DNA from: Ulvibacterium sp965228935
GTDB lineage: Bacteria > Bacteroidota > Bacteroidia > Flavobacteriales > Flavobacteriaceae
Direction of reading: 5' to 3'
DNA length: 64,000 nt
NCBI RefSeq assembly: GCF_965228935.1
Contig: NZ_OZ245846.1
Coordinates: 2,666,001 to 2,730,000, forward strand
In this document: positions 17,245-26,460 of the stretch, piece by piece
Position numbering within the stretch: position 1 is the stretch's first letter
How the letters are laid out: the number at the start of each line of letters is the position of its first letter
The notes under the pieces: generated by a model
Told to the model about the DNA's origin: nothing
The model's database searches: none
What the model saw: the letters and a program-made list of their open reading frames with translations, nothing else
Program-made: the position numbers and the translations under genes

Positions 17245-17904
17245 ATGTTTTTACATACCCACCCCTATCAACCATTCCTTTTTCCGGAAGCCACCAAGCT
17301 TATTGTGGGAACATTGCCACCTCCCAGATTTACCATGCGGGATTTAAAGAAAGGAGATGTGGATTTTTGTTACGGCAGTAGGGATGGACAGCTTTGGCCT
17401 ATTCTAGATCGTATTTTTAAGCTCGACCTAAAATTTGAGACTTCCGAAGAAGCCGTAAGACAGCGTATGGATTTTTTGAGGGATAAAAAAATCGGTATTT
17501 GTGATATCGTTGAAAGTGCGGAAAGAGAAAAAATAGACGCTTCCGATTTAGGGATGAGCAACATAAAGCTTCGGAACCTAGTAGGCCATTTAAAGGAATT
17601 GCCCAAGGTGGATATGCTTTTATTCACCGGTGGTAATAGTAAAAATGGACCAGAATACTTTTTTAGAAGACACTTAAAAACGTTCAATTTGGAATTGAAC
17701 TTGGTTTCCGCCGAAATTCCCAGAATCCATTCCTTTACACTGCCCCATACACAAAGAACCATAAAAACAGTTTCGCTAACGGCACCTTCCGGAGCGGCAA
17801 ACCGAGCTGTAGGAAGCTTAGAGGCCTATAAGAAAAAGAAAAGGGAAAATCCCGATTTCAACACCTTGGATTTTAGAATATTGCAGTACAAGGCATTTTT
17901 TTAG
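17245..17904 (+). CDS. Uracil-DNA glycosylase superfamily protein
   Basis: 219 aa. The N-terminal motif LIVGTLPPPRF resembles the active-site loop of Mug/hypoxanthine-type glycosylases. YGSRDGQLWPIL and KKIGICDIVESAERE continue the pattern, and LTAPSGAANRAVG is a plausible second conserved loop replacing the HPSP motif. It may remove deaminated bases, but activity is inferred from fold-level similarity only. It stands alone, divergent from bTHX. The 99-bp gap upstream shows no clear promoter element. Confidence 0.7.
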   Translation: MFLHTHPYQPFLFPEATKLIVGTLPPPRFTMRDLKKGDVDFCYGSRDGQLWPILDRIFKLDLKFETSEEAVRQRMDFLRDKKIGICDIVESAEREKIDASDLGMSNIKLRNLVGHLKELPKVDMLLFTGGNSKNGPEYFFRRHLKTFNLELNLVSAEIPRIHSFTLPHTQRTIKTVSLTAPSGAANRAVGSLEAYKKKKRENPDFNTLDFRILQYKAFF

Positions 17905-18068
17905 GTCGATGTCTTTGGTATTGAATAAGTTGCCTTGTTCATTTTATGGTATCCATGTCCAATTTTGTTATTTTGATAGGAAATCTACGGGGAATTGCCC
18001 AATAATGTTGATATTTACCATCTTGGTCTTATAAGCAAATCACCTAAAGTTCAATAGTTATCCATTTT

Positions 18069-20615
18069 ATGCAACGATCTGAAAAATTAGAGGAGTTCAA
18101 GAAATCGGTCACTAATCGATTCAACGTTTACAACAGCCTGTTCCTTAATCTTCCCTATCGAAATATTGAAAATGTGGGTATGTTGATTCCATTGCTCTTT
18201 GAACAATGCGAAAAGGGATTGAAATCCGGCAAAAAACCACAGGAAATATTGGATGCCTTCTTTCAGAACTACGCCAATGTTGAGTCCGAAAAGCATAGGA
18301 TAGACTTCATGTTCCGTATCATCCAGTACGTAGAAAGGCAAGTGGTGCTTTATGACAGTGTTGAGGATGCGGCCTTTCCCAAGTTGCACCAGCATACGAC
18401 TTCCCTGTCCATAAAGGATTATTTTCAACTAGTGAACGAAAACAAAAGCTGGGACAAGATCGCCAAGAAATTGTCCACATTTAGTGCCCGCATAGTGCTT
18501 ACCGCACACCCTACCCAATTCTATACCCCGGCCGTTCTGGATATTATGGAGGACTTACGCTCCCTAATTCTTGAGGATAGTATCAATGACATCGATTTAA
18601 CGCTGCAGCAATTGGGACTTACTTCCTTGATCAATGCGCAAAAGCCTACCCCTTTGGATGAGGCCAAGAACATTATTTACATTCTTAGAAATGTATATTA
18701 TGATGCCATGGGCGAGCTTTTTGCCTACATCAAGAACAACATCAAGGATGATGACTTTGACAATTACAATATCATGAAATTGGGCTTTTGGCCAGGTGGA
18801 GATCGGGATGGCAATCCGTTTGTTACCGCCGATATGACCAAAGCCGTAGCGGATGAACTCCGCATTACATTGATGAAGTGCTATTATAATGATTTGAAGC
18901 GATTGCGCAAGAAGCTGACCTTTAAACGTGTACGACAACCTTTGAACAGCCTTCGCGACAATCTTTACATTGCCATGTTCGATTCCCAAAAACCCATGGA
19001 CTATGATGATATCATTGGGCCATTGGGTGATATCCGTGATATATTGGTAAATGACTACCATTCCCTGTATGTAAAGGAACTCGATCATTTTATAGACAAA
19101 GTGAGAATTTTTAAGACCCACTTTGCTACGCTGGACATTCGCCAAGATCATAGCAAGCATAAACTGGTGGTGGAAAGCGTTCTCAAGCAAAAAGGAGTGA
19201 TCAAGGAGGAATTGAACGAGCTTACGGATACCCAAATGACCCGTGTCCTCTTAAAAGAAAAATGGACATTGGATCCGGCAGACTTTGAAGATGCGATTGT
19301 TAAGGATACCATCCAAAATATCGCACAATTGGCGGACATCCAGAAAAAGAATGGAGAGGAAGGTTGCAACCGTTATATCATAAGTAACTCCGAGGACATT
19401 TTTTCCGTACTTTTTGTATATGGGTTGTTCAGATGGTGTGGCTGGGAGGCAGACAAGATCAGTTTTGATATTGTCCCGCTTTTTGAGACCATGAAAGGGA
19501 TGGAGAACTCGGAGGGTGTAATGCAATCACTTTTTGACTTGCCAGAGTATAAAGCACATTTGGAACGCAGGAACGGGACCCATACCATGATGCTGGGCTT
19601 TTCCGATGGCACCAAGGACGGAGGATACTTAAAGGCCAACTGGTCCATTTTAAAGACCAAGGAAACCTTGTCCAAGGTGTGCAAGAAAAATGGAATACGG
19701 GCCATTTTCTTTGATGGACGTGGTGGGCCGCCGGCCAGGGGAGGGGGCAAGACGCATCGGTTCTATGCGGCACAGACCAAGGATGTGGCCAATCATGAGA
19801 TACAACTTACCATACAGGGTCAGACCATAACCAGTACGTATGGAAACAAGGAACAGTTTATGCACAATTCCGAACAGCTGCTTACTGCGGGATTATCCAA
19901 TAATCTATTTGGAAAAGAGCATGTTATTTCAAGAGCATCGAGAAAATTGATAGAGGAATTATCGGAATTAAGTTTTGCCAAATACGATGCCCTAAAGAAC
20001 CATGAGATGTTCATCCCATATTTGGAAAACCGAAGTACCTTAAAATACTATACCAAGGCCAATATAGGGAGTAGACCGGGAAAAAGGGGAAATAAGAAAA
20101 AACTGGAACTTACCGACCTTAGGGCCATATCCTTTGTGGGTTCCTGGAGCCAATTGAAACAGAACGTGCCGGGTTATTTTGGTTTGGGCACAGCAATAAA
20201 GACACTCAAGGATAATGGTAGAATAGGTGAGGTTAAGAAGCTCTATAAAGAAGTACCCTTTTTTAAAGCATTGATGCTCAATAGTATGATGTCCCTGTCC
20301 AAATGCTATTTTGAGCTTACCAGCTATATGAAGGAAGACAAGGCCTATAGTGATTTTTGGAATATTCTTCATGAGGAGTACAAGCTCTCCAAGGAGATGT
20401 TGCTGCTCATTTCAGGCTATACCATTTTAATGCAGGATGAGGAACTGTCCAGGGAATCGGTCAAGATTCGGGAGAACATTGTACTGCCCTTATTGGTCAT
20501 TCAACAATATGCGCTTCAAAAAATTGGACAGAATGCCGACCATAGGGATTTGTACGAAAAAATCGTGACCCGATCACTGTATGGAAACATTAATGCGAGC
20601 AGAAACTCGGCATAA
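18069..20615 (+). CDS. ppc: Phosphoenolpyruvate carboxylase
   Basis: 848 aa, the shorter form seen in Bacteroidota. It carboxylates PEP to oxaloacetate to refill the TCA cycle. Key motifs: VLTAHPTQFYTP with the catalytic His, GFWPGGDRDGNPFV, MLGFSDGTKDGGYLKANW and FFDGRGGPPARGGGKTH. The last two depart from the textbook SDSGKDAGR and GRGGTVGRGGGP forms. The C-terminus is NINASRNSA rather than the usual QNTG. A strong hairpin terminator follows (20643-20679). The 164-bp gap upstream shows nothing certain. Confidence 0.95.
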   Translation: MQRSEKLEEFKKSVTNRFNVYNSLFLNLPYRNIENVGMLIPLLFEQCEKGLKSGKKPQEILDAFFQNYANVESEKHRIDFMFRIIQYVERQVVLYDSVEDAAFPKLHQHTTSLSIKDYFQLVNENKSWDKIAKKLSTFSARIVLTAHPTQFYTPAVLDIMEDLRSLILEDSINDIDLTLQQLGLTSLINAQKPTPLDEAKNIIYILRNVYYDAMGELFAYIKNNIKDDDFDNYNIMKLGFWPGGDRDGNPFVTADMTKAVADELRITLMKCYYNDLKRLRKKLTFKRVRQPLNSLRDNLYIAMFDSQKPMDYDDIIGPLGDIRDILVNDYHSLYVKELDHFIDKVRIFKTHFATLDIRQDHSKHKLVVESVLKQKGVIKEELNELTDTQMTRVLLKEKWTLDPADFEDAIVKDTIQNIAQLADIQKKNGEEGCNRYIISNSEDIFSVLFVYGLFRWCGWEADKISFDIVPLFETMKGMENSEGVMQSLFDLPEYKAHLERRNGTHTMMLGFSDGTKDGGYLKANWSILKTKETLSKVCKKNGIRAIFFDGRGGPPARGGGKTHRFYAAQTKDVANHEIQLTIQGQTITSTYGNKEQFMHNSEQLLTAGLSNNLFGKEHVISRASRKLIEELSELSFAKYDALKNHEMFIPYLENRSTLKYYTKANIGSRPGKRGNKKKLELTDLRAISFVGSWSQLKQNVPGYFGLGTAIKTLKDNGRIGEVKKLYKEVPFFKALMLNSMMSLSKCYFELTSYMKEDKAYSDFWNILHEEYKLSKEMLLLISGYTILMQDEELSRESVKIRENIVLPLLVIQQYALQKIGQNADHRDLYEKIVTRSLYGNINASRNSA

Positions 20616-20642
20616 CCCCTTTTTCTATTCCATAAGAAAATG

Positions 20643-20679
20643 GAAAGCCCCGCAAATGATTAGCATTTGCCGGGCTTTC
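20643..20679 (+). terminator. Rho-independent terminator of ppc
   Basis: A 16-bp near-perfect stem (GAAAGCCCCGCAAATG pairing with CATTTGCCGGGCTTTC, one C·C-type mismatch) around an ATTAG loop, followed by a T-rich stretch. It lies between convergent ppc and the repeat lipoprotein gene, but the T-rich side favours the plus strand. Confidence 0.85.
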
Positions 20680-20703
20680 TTAGCATATTGTTTTATTTGT
20701 TTT

Positions 20704-22140
20704 TTAATGGGGCAATTCCCTGGTTACCTTAATATAATTTGATAAATCAAAACATCCTTCCAAATCGTTGGCATTCATGCCCATTTCGGCTCCTTTTAGG
20801 CCATCTTCATAACGCAAGTACCAGATTAGGCATACACCAACGCCTGCATCATCAAAATTAACACCCTCAACGGCTTCAAGGGTCGGCGGAAGACCTAAAA
20901 TCTTTCCTGAATCGTCCGTAATCACCCAAGTACTATTGGTTCCGGAAGCTTCGGAGGCATCCAAAGTAATCCCGCTTACCATATCCGGGGTACCATCAAC
21001 CTTAAAGGTAAAGGGGCCACCGTATAGGGTTCCAGCTTTTGTTTTTCTACGATTGACGGTCAAAGGATTGGAGAGATCAAAATTTCCTTTTAAATTATTG
21101 GCGTTCATGCCCACTTCGGCTCCTTCCAAATCACCTTCATAACGTAAGTACCAAATAAGGCAAACACCTGGGCCGGCGCCATCGAAATCCACACCTTTAA
21201 CAGCATCCAGAGTTGGTGGCAGTCCTAAAATGTTTCCTTCATCGTCGGTAATGACCCAAGAGCTCTCGCTTCCATAGGCTTCTGAGCTATCGAGTGTAAT
21301 TCCATCTACAAAATCAGGGGTTCCGTCAATACAAAAATCATATGGACCACCTGCAATTTCACCGGCATTGGCTCCCATTAGCCGTGTTACCTGTACTGAA
21401 TTGGAAAGGCTAAAACATCCTTCCAAATCATTGGCATTCATACCCATTTCGGCACCTACAAGACCATCTTCATAGCGAAGATACCAGATAAAGCAGACTC
21501 CTGGTCCGGCCCCATCAAAATCCACACCCTTAACGGCCTCCAAGGTAGGCGGTAGACCAAGGATACTCCCTTCGTCATCCGTGATGACCCAGGTACTATT
21601 GGTGCCGGCTACATCCGTATCGTCTAGGGACAGTTCCGTCACAAAGTCCGGTGTACCGTCAACCGTAAATTCATAGGGTCCTCCTGAAAGGGTTCCCGCA
21701 TTGGGTTGACTACGGGTTACTTCTATGGAATTGGAAAGGTCAAAGGTTCCCTCCAGGTCATCCACATTCATGCCCATTTCCGCACCTACAAGGCCATCTT
21801 CGTAACGTAGGTACCAGATAAAACAAATCCCTGGTCCTGCTCCGTCAAAATCAACGCCGCCTACATCGTCCAGCGTAGATGGAAGACCAAGTATGTTTCC
21901 ATCCTCATCGGTAATGACCCAGGTGCTATTGGCACCAACAGCATCCGTATTGTCTATGGAGACATCGCTTACAAAATCCGAAGTGCCGTCAACACAAAAG
22001 TAAAAAGGCCCCCCGGAGATAGTACCCGCTACCGGTACCACCTCTACCTCCTCCTCTGGAGCAACGGCCTCGTTGTCATCTTCACAACTTGCTGCCAACA
22101 GCAGAAGTGCTAAAATTGGTAATACATAGATCTTTTTCAT
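20704..22140 (-). CDS. Putative lipoprotein with four internal repeats
   Basis: 478 aa. Signal MKKIYVLPILALLLLAASC with lipobox AASC, then an acidic linker (EDDNEAVAPEEEVEVV). The rest is four copies of a module of about 110 residues (roughly 38-146, 147-257, 258-367, 368-478). Each contains GGP(F/Y)-F-VDGT-DFV, NSTWVITD--G-ILGLP, VDFDGAGPG-CFIWYLRYEDGL and GAEMGMN-NDLEG-F-LSN. Copies 1-3 have paired cysteines; copy 4 lacks the first one. Similar modules occur in other marine bacteria, but I do not know a function; export and a surface or periplasmic binding role are inference. Confidence 0.8.
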   Translation of the reverse strand: MKKIYVLPILALLLLAASCEDDNEAVAPEEEVEVVPVAGTISGGPFYFCVDGTSDFVSDVSIDNTDAVGANSTWVITDEDGNILGLPSTLDDVGGVDFDGAGPGICFIWYLRYEDGLVGAEMGMNVDDLEGTFDLSNSIEVTRSQPNAGTLSGGPYEFTVDGTPDFVTELSLDDTDVAGTNSTWVITDDEGSILGLPPTLEAVKGVDFDGAGPGVCFIWYLRYEDGLVGAEMGMNANDLEGCFSLSNSVQVTRLMGANAGEIAGGPYDFCIDGTPDFVDGITLDSSEAYGSESSWVITDDEGNILGLPPTLDAVKGVDFDGAGPGVCLIWYLRYEGDLEGAEVGMNANNLKGNFDLSNPLTVNRRKTKAGTLYGGPFTFKVDGTPDMVSGITLDASEASGTNSTWVITDDSGKILGLPPTLEAVEGVNFDDAGVGVCLIWYLRYEDGLKGAEMGMNANDLEGCFDLSNYIKVTRELPH

Positions 22141-22358
22141 TTTCTCTGTTTTTAAGTTTGCCTAAAAATCCAATTATGGCGTAACAGGAAGCTCACAAAG
22201 GCATCAATTTTCCGTGATACTTTGCGGATATTTTTGTTAGAAGTGGATAAGGTGTTTCCCTATTTGGAGGTAACCGAAGCTCCGGACAAGGGCCAGATGG
22301 AATAACATCCAAGGATATTTTACGATAAACATCCCATTAAACCAGGGACATTTGGGAT

Positions 22359-23462
22359 TTAAGGTGTTGCCGTATGCCTAAATAGGGTACTTAGGTCAAT
22401 TGTTTTCTCTTTCCCTTTCAATTTGTTCTCGCCTAACGATTTGATCTTAAATTCCTTTCCAAGATCCAGATGGGTCAATAGATGGTCCGAAACAATGATA
22501 TCAACACGATGTTCATTGCATAGGGACTGAATTCTGGCCGTCGTATTCATAACATCTCCCGTAAATATTATTTCTTTTTTAAGCGCCCCGATTTCACCTG
22601 TAGTTACTTTTCCAAAATGAAAACCGGCCTTAAAATCCGGGGAAACACCGAAATACTTTTGGTACCGCTCCGATTTTTTCTCGAGATCCCTTTTCATATT
22701 GAAAAAGCATTGGATACAATTGTTATTTTGTATTCCTTTTTCAAATTTCCAGGACACCACGATCTCATCACCTACATATTGATATACCTCCCCATAACTA
22801 TTGATAATGGCGTTTGAAAGATCAAAGTAATATGTCCTTAGCAACTTAAAGTATTTTACATGGCCCAACGTTTCCGCAATTGCTGTGGACGATTTCATGT
22901 CGGCGAACATAAATATTCTTTCCTCTTCCTTGGGCGTATGGTATTTTCCCGTAAAGAAATTGATCAAGACCCCATGACCAATATTATCGCTTATTTCACC
23001 GTACATAAGCGATACGCCTAGGGAGACCATCATTTGTAATAACGTACTTAAATACTCGGCACTGGTAAGGAAATCAAGATATTTTTTCCATACCTGGTTA
23101 TCCAATACATGGGTTTCAAGTTCAATAGCGGCTGCGATTGGAAACATTATCAGGATTATGATGAACGAGAATACCAAGTAAATGAGGAATTTGTAGAAGA
23201 TTTTTTTAGAAAAACTCTTTTTTGCAAATAGCTTATTTAAAAACAAGAGTTCAATGGCTCCTACCAGAAGCCCCACCCCGGTTACGGCCAGGCACGCGAA
23301 AACAAGAATTTCGAAATCTACCCGAATGGCGCTGGAAGAAGATGTACCCGAACTATCGATTATGACCTGTTCAACAGTTAGGAAAACCAATCCCAAAACC
23401 AACCAAATAAGTCCAAAGGGGATAATGCGCGCAATGTTTCTTTTAGTTTTGGGCGATAACAC
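22359..23462 (-). CDS. Membrane class III adenylate/guanylate cyclase
   Basis: 367 aa, probable GTG start at 23462. Four hydrophobic helices (about 11-30, 50-73, 88-112, 138-155) are followed by a class III cyclase catalytic domain (about 185-360). Visible catalytic features: FMFADMKSSTAIAE with the first metal Asp, YQYVGDEIVVSW with the second, and FTGDVMNTTARIQSLCNE with transition-state Asn/Arg. Substrate (ATP or GTP) cannot be decided; the KKEIIFTGD segment lacks the textbook Asp before the GD. Stands between the repeat lipoprotein and the M20 peptidase, all leftward but widely spaced (about 100-220 bp). Confidence 0.85.
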   Translation of the reverse strand: MLSPKTKRNIARIIPFGLIWLVLGLVFLTVEQVIIDSSGTSSSSAIRVDFEILVFACLAVTGVGLLVGAIELLFLNKLFAKKSFSKKIFYKFLIYLVFSFIIILIMFPIAAAIELETHVLDNQVWKKYLDFLTSAEYLSTLLQMMVSLGVSLMYGEISDNIGHGVLINFFTGKYHTPKEEERIFMFADMKSSTAIAETLGHVKYFKLLRTYYFDLSNAIINSYGEVYQYVGDEIVVSWKFEKGIQNNNCIQCFFNMKRDLEKKSERYQKYFGVSPDFKAGFHFGKVTTGEIGALKKEIIFTGDVMNTTARIQSLCNEHRVDIIVSDHLLTHLDLGKEFKIKSLGENKLKGKEKTIDLSTLFRHTATP

Positions 23463-23561
23463 TTTTGTAATATGAATTAACTCGATTTTGTTTTAAAACG
23501 ATAGGGTTCGAAACTATCCTTCACCAAAATCATTTGCAGTTAAATTGGCCTCGAATCTTGG

Positions 23562-25058
23562 TCAATTGGGTGATGTGCGCAATATTTGATAAAAGGCCTT
23601 GATGCCGTATGCCAGTTGACCGATTTTCAAGTTCTCGTTGGGACTGTGTTGATTGTTATCGGGGTTCACCATGGGAACAACAAAGGCCGGGATCTGCAAT
23701 TCATTGATAAAAGGGGCGATCGGAACGGTACCGCCCATAATCCGAATTTGGACAACTTCTTCTCCAAAGGCATTTTTTAATGTATTGACCAAAAAAGTCC
23801 CATACGGATTATCCAGGTCCGTGCGGAAAGCATCCATTACCGACCCCTCCTGGATGGTCATTATTTTATCGTATTCCAGGCGCTGCTTTTTGGTGGGAAC
23901 GGTATCGGTGATGAAGAATCCTTGTTTTTCTATGTGTCCTTTTACCAAACCTTTTAAGCGATTACCATCGGTCTCTGGAACGAGCCGCAGATCCAATTCT
24001 GCCGTAGCGGTAGCGGGTACGATGGTTCGTGCATTATCCCCGATCCATCCTGATCCCAGGCCCCTTATGTTCAAGGAAGGGTATTGTAGGGATTCTTGAT
24101 AAAAACTTCCAACCTTCTCGGGTCTTTTAATGGCGAGATTGGAATTTATGGTTTCCGCGGTGTCGGGAACACTTTTCAGGATTTCCAAGGTAGGGTCGTC
24201 CAAGGAAATACCATCATAATAGCCATCTATGGTGACCTTGCCATTTTCATCCTTCATACCGGCCAGCACTTCTGCCAATAGGAACCCAGGGTTTGGGGCA
24301 TAGTTACCATAATGTCCACTGTGTTGTGGTTTTATCGGCCCATAGGTAGTCAAGGTCATTGTGGTGATTCCACGACAACCGTATACCAAGGTAGGCTTTT
24401 GCGAAACATGTACCGGTCCATCGGCGATGACCAAAAAATCCGCTTCCAAGAGTTCCCTGTATTCCTTTACGGCCTTGGGTAAGGGTTTGCTGCTTTTTTC
24501 CTCCTCACTATCCAAAATAACCTTGATGTTAAAAGGGATTTCCACATTGTTTTTTTGTAACAGATCAATGGCGCTCAATAGCATAACAATAGGCCCCTTA
24601 TCGTCCGAAGTAGACCTTCCGAACAATCGCCAATCATAATTGAGGTCTTCATTGAGGTCTTCAAACGATTCGGTTTTCCACCCATCTCCACTTTCGGATT
24701 TCACAACGACTTTGTAGGGATCGGGTTGATCCCATTGGGTCGGGTCCACGGACTGCCCATCAAAATGCATATAAAGCAAAATGGTCGGTTTTTCATCTTC
24801 CATGGGAAGAGCGGCAAAGAACAGGGACTCACCTTCGGTGGGAAGAATGGAGGAGTTAAAGCCCCTTGCATTGAATTTTTTGGTCAACCACGTAAGATTC
24901 CGGTTGATATCCGCATGATCCAGTGCATCATTGGGGATAGCCACAAATTCCCGAAGCTCATCGATACTTTGACCGACCTGTGATTTGAGTTGTAAGGTAT
25001 CCTGGGAAAAAATGGAAATGGTAGACAAAAAGGTAAAAAACAGTGTTGTTTTTTTCAT
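23562..25058 (-). CDS. M20 family metallopeptidase, exported
   Basis: 498 aa from the ATG at 25058. A cleavable signal peptide (MKKTTLFFTFLSTISIFSQ) suggests export. M20 metal and catalytic residues: LLYMHFDGQ (His, Asp), STSDDKGP (bridging Asp), DSEEEKSS (catalytic Glu and ligand) and the C-terminal NQHSPNENL (His). A dimerisation insert lies between the two halves. Likely a di- or aminopeptidase releasing amino acids from peptides outside the cytoplasm; specificity unknown. Confidence 0.92.
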   Translation of the reverse strand: MKKTTLFFTFLSTISIFSQDTLQLKSQVGQSIDELREFVAIPNDALDHADINRNLTWLTKKFNARGFNSSILPTEGESLFFAALPMEDEKPTILLYMHFDGQSVDPTQWDQPDPYKVVVKSESGDGWKTESFEDLNEDLNYDWRLFGRSTSDDKGPIVMLLSAIDLLQKNNVEIPFNIKVILDSEEEKSSKPLPKAVKEYRELLEADFLVIADGPVHVSQKPTLVYGCRGITTMTLTTYGPIKPQHSGHYGNYAPNPGFLLAEVLAGMKDENGKVTIDGYYDGISLDDPTLEILKSVPDTAETINSNLAIKRPEKVGSFYQESLQYPSLNIRGLGSGWIGDNARTIVPATATAELDLRLVPETDGNRLKGLVKGHIEKQGFFITDTVPTKKQRLEYDKIMTIQEGSVMDAFRTDLDNPYGTFLVNTLKNAFGEEVVQIRIMGGTVPIAPFINELQIPAFVVPMVNPDNNQHSPNENLKIGQLAYGIKAFYQILRTSPN

Positions 25059-25104
25059 GGAACACATATGTGAATTGGAATTTTAAAAGTAGAAAATTCG
25101 TTGG

Positions 25105-25112
25105 CAAATCTA
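25105..25112 (-). promoter_or_regulatory. Candidate -7 promoter element for M20 peptidase
   Basis: The minus strand reads TAGATTTG (TAnnTTTG), 46 bp before the ATG at 25058. A TTG lies 24 bp further upstream, slightly beyond the usual spacer range. The element sits in the short gap after the 72-aa membrane protein gene. Confidence 0.4.
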
Positions 25113-25121
25113 GAACTTTCT

Positions 25122-25340
25122 TCAATTTTTGAACTTCAAAATAATCCATCTCAATAAGAGTACAAATGGAAAACCATGGAATAGCACATCAAACCAGTCC
25201 ATAACTCCCATTCCGATACCCCCACCAGCCAACCATTTGATTTTTCCCAAAATGTGGGGTTCGGGAAAATAAGGTGCCAATCCCAAAGTAAGGCATAGGA
25301 GCAGAACAACCTTCCAATTGTTGACCAAATCCTTTAACAC
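25122..25340 (-). CDS. Small conserved membrane protein
   Basis: 72 aa, apparent GTG start at 25340 overlapping the trpA stop by 7 bp. Two hydrophobic segments (about 10-24 and 52-68) flank a conserved-looking loop: NWKVVLLLCLTLGLAP, PEPHILGKIKWL and MDWFDVLFHGFPF. I recognise this as a small membrane protein common in Flavobacteriia, sometimes labelled RND transporter, which its size does not support. Function unknown. Position suggests co-transcription with the trp operon. Confidence 0.65.
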   Translation of the reverse strand: MLKDLVNNWKVVLLLCLTLGLAPYFPEPHILGKIKWLAGGGIGMGVMDWFDVLFHGFPFVLLLRWIILKFKN

Positions 25341-26098
25341 CGAATCGATTTAACAAAATCAGCAATGGAATCAACCCCGTTTTGGGTCAGATGTTTTATG
25401 AATGCAGAACCAATGATGGCACCTTTTGCTTTTTCCGTAGCCTGTGCAAAAGTCTCCGAATTACTAATACCAAAGCCAACGATCTGTGGATTTTTAAGGT
25501 GTAAAGAGGCAATCCGCTCAAAATAGTTTTGTTGTTCCGTCCCGAATCCCTGTTTGGCGCCCGTTGTGCTTGCAGAACTGACCATATAAATGAATCCTTC
25601 GGAGGCATTGTCAATTTGATGGATACGTTCATCACTGGTTTGGGGGGTAATCAAAAAGGTATTGAGAAGCCCGTACTTTTTAAAAAGGCTTTCATACTCC
25701 TCTTGGTACACATCAAAGGGAAGATCGGGAAGAATGAGTCCATCTATACCTATTTCCCGGCATTTTTTACAAAAGGCCTCCACCCCATATTGCAGAACGG
25801 GATTAAAATACCCCATGATGATCAAAGGAATGGAGATGGTTTTGCGAATATCCTTCAACTGCTCAAAAAGAATTTCAGTAGTCATTCCATTTTTGAGTGC
25901 GGCTGTAGAACTCTCCTGGATGGTAGGCCCATCTGCCAAAGGATCGCTGAAGGGCAAACCGATTTCGATCATATCCACTCCATTTTTCTCCAATTCGCCA
26001 ATAATTTTCACGGTGTCGTCCAAATTGGGATAACCTGCAGTAAAATAGAGAGATAGCAGTTTTCCGTCTTCCTTTAATTTTTGGTTGATTCTGTTCAT
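25334..26098 (-). CDS. trpA: Tryptophan synthase alpha subunit
   Basis: 254 aa from the ATG at 26098 (MNRINQKLKEDGKLLSLYF). Splits indole-3-glycerol phosphate into indole and glyceraldehyde-3-phosphate. The catalytic Glu is in MIEIGLPFSDPLADGPTIQ and the Asp in GLILPDLPF; GFGISNSE lies in the phosphate-binding region. The frame is open upstream only because the palindrome at 26118 reads as MIPASAG. It is separated from trpB by the GIY-YIG gene, whereas trpB and trpA are normally adjacent. Confidence 0.97.
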   Translation of the reverse strand: MNRINQKLKEDGKLLSLYFTAGYPNLDDTVKIIGELEKNGVDMIEIGLPFSDPLADGPTIQESSTAALKNGMTTEILFEQLKDIRKTISIPLIIMGYFNPVLQYGVEAFCKKCREIGIDGLILPDLPFDVYQEEYESLFKKYGLLNTFLITPQTSDERIHQIDNASEGFIYMVSSASTTGAKQGFGTEQQNYFERIASLHLKNPQIVGFGISNSETFAQATEKAKGAIIGSAFIKHLTQNGVDSIADFVKSIRC

Positions 26099-26114
26099 TA
26101 AAACATCATTTTTG

Positions 26115-26139
26115 GTCATTCCTGCGGAAGCAGGAATCA
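26115..26139. repeat. Left palindromic repeat flanking the GIY-YIG gene
   Basis: Core palindrome ATTCCTGCGGAAGCAGGAAT (26118-26137): two 8-bp arms and a GGAA loop, preceded by GTC and followed by C. It lies 6 bp beyond the GIY-YIG stop codon and about 20 bp before trpA. The copy at 26463-26482 has identical arms and faces the other way as judged by its GTC/GAC and GG flanks. Confidence 0.85.
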
Positions 26140-26143
26140 ATTG

Positions 26144-26446
26144 CTAATTATACCAATCATAGGCCAAATCTTTCCATTCCGGATTGTCTTCAACGATTAG
26201 TTTTATTTTCCATTCTCTCTTCCATTTTTTCAAACGCTTTTCTCTTAGGATGGCATCGTTTACATACGTATATGATTCAAAATAGACCAATTTATCCAGG
26301 CCATATCTTTTAGTAAACCCTTCCGTCATTTTGTTTTTATGCTCTAAAACCCTTCTTTCTAGGTTATTTGTCATTCCTATGTAGAGCGTACCATTTTTCT
26401 TGTTACTAAGGATGTAAACATAATATTGGTGATGAAAATGGTACAT
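26144..26446 (-). CDS. Small GIY-YIG nuclease domain protein
   Basis: 100 aa from the ATG at 26446 (MYHFHHQYYVYILSNKKN). The nuclease core is the GIY-YIG variant YVYILSN then GTLYIGMTNNLERRVLEHK, with catalytic-type Tyr, Arg and, further on, the Glu in ILREKRLKKWKREWK. This is the short UvrC/URI-type family (COG2827-like). No extra DNA-binding domain is seen. It sits inside the trp operon and is bracketed by two inverted palindromes at 26118 and 26463. An upstream frame (VIPAKAGIH) is only translation of the palindrome. The gene may be a passenger or the motor of a tiny mobile unit. Confidence 0.85.
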   Translation of the reverse strand: MYHFHHQYYVYILSNKKNGTLYIGMTNNLERRVLEHKNKMTEGFTKRYGLDKLVYFESYTYVNDAILREKRLKKWKREWKIKLIVEDNPEWKDLAYDWYN

Positions 26447-26460
26447 AATCGACCTCAAGT

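Noticed and set aside
18597..19235. 212-aa frame antisense to ppc
   Set aside because: Complementary shadow of ppc with no start signal or known motif.
22225..22240. Plus-strand TATTTTTG resembling a -7 box in the gap upstream of the repeat lipoprotein
   Set aside because: It points toward no plus-strand gene, so it is likely chance in A/T-rich DNA.
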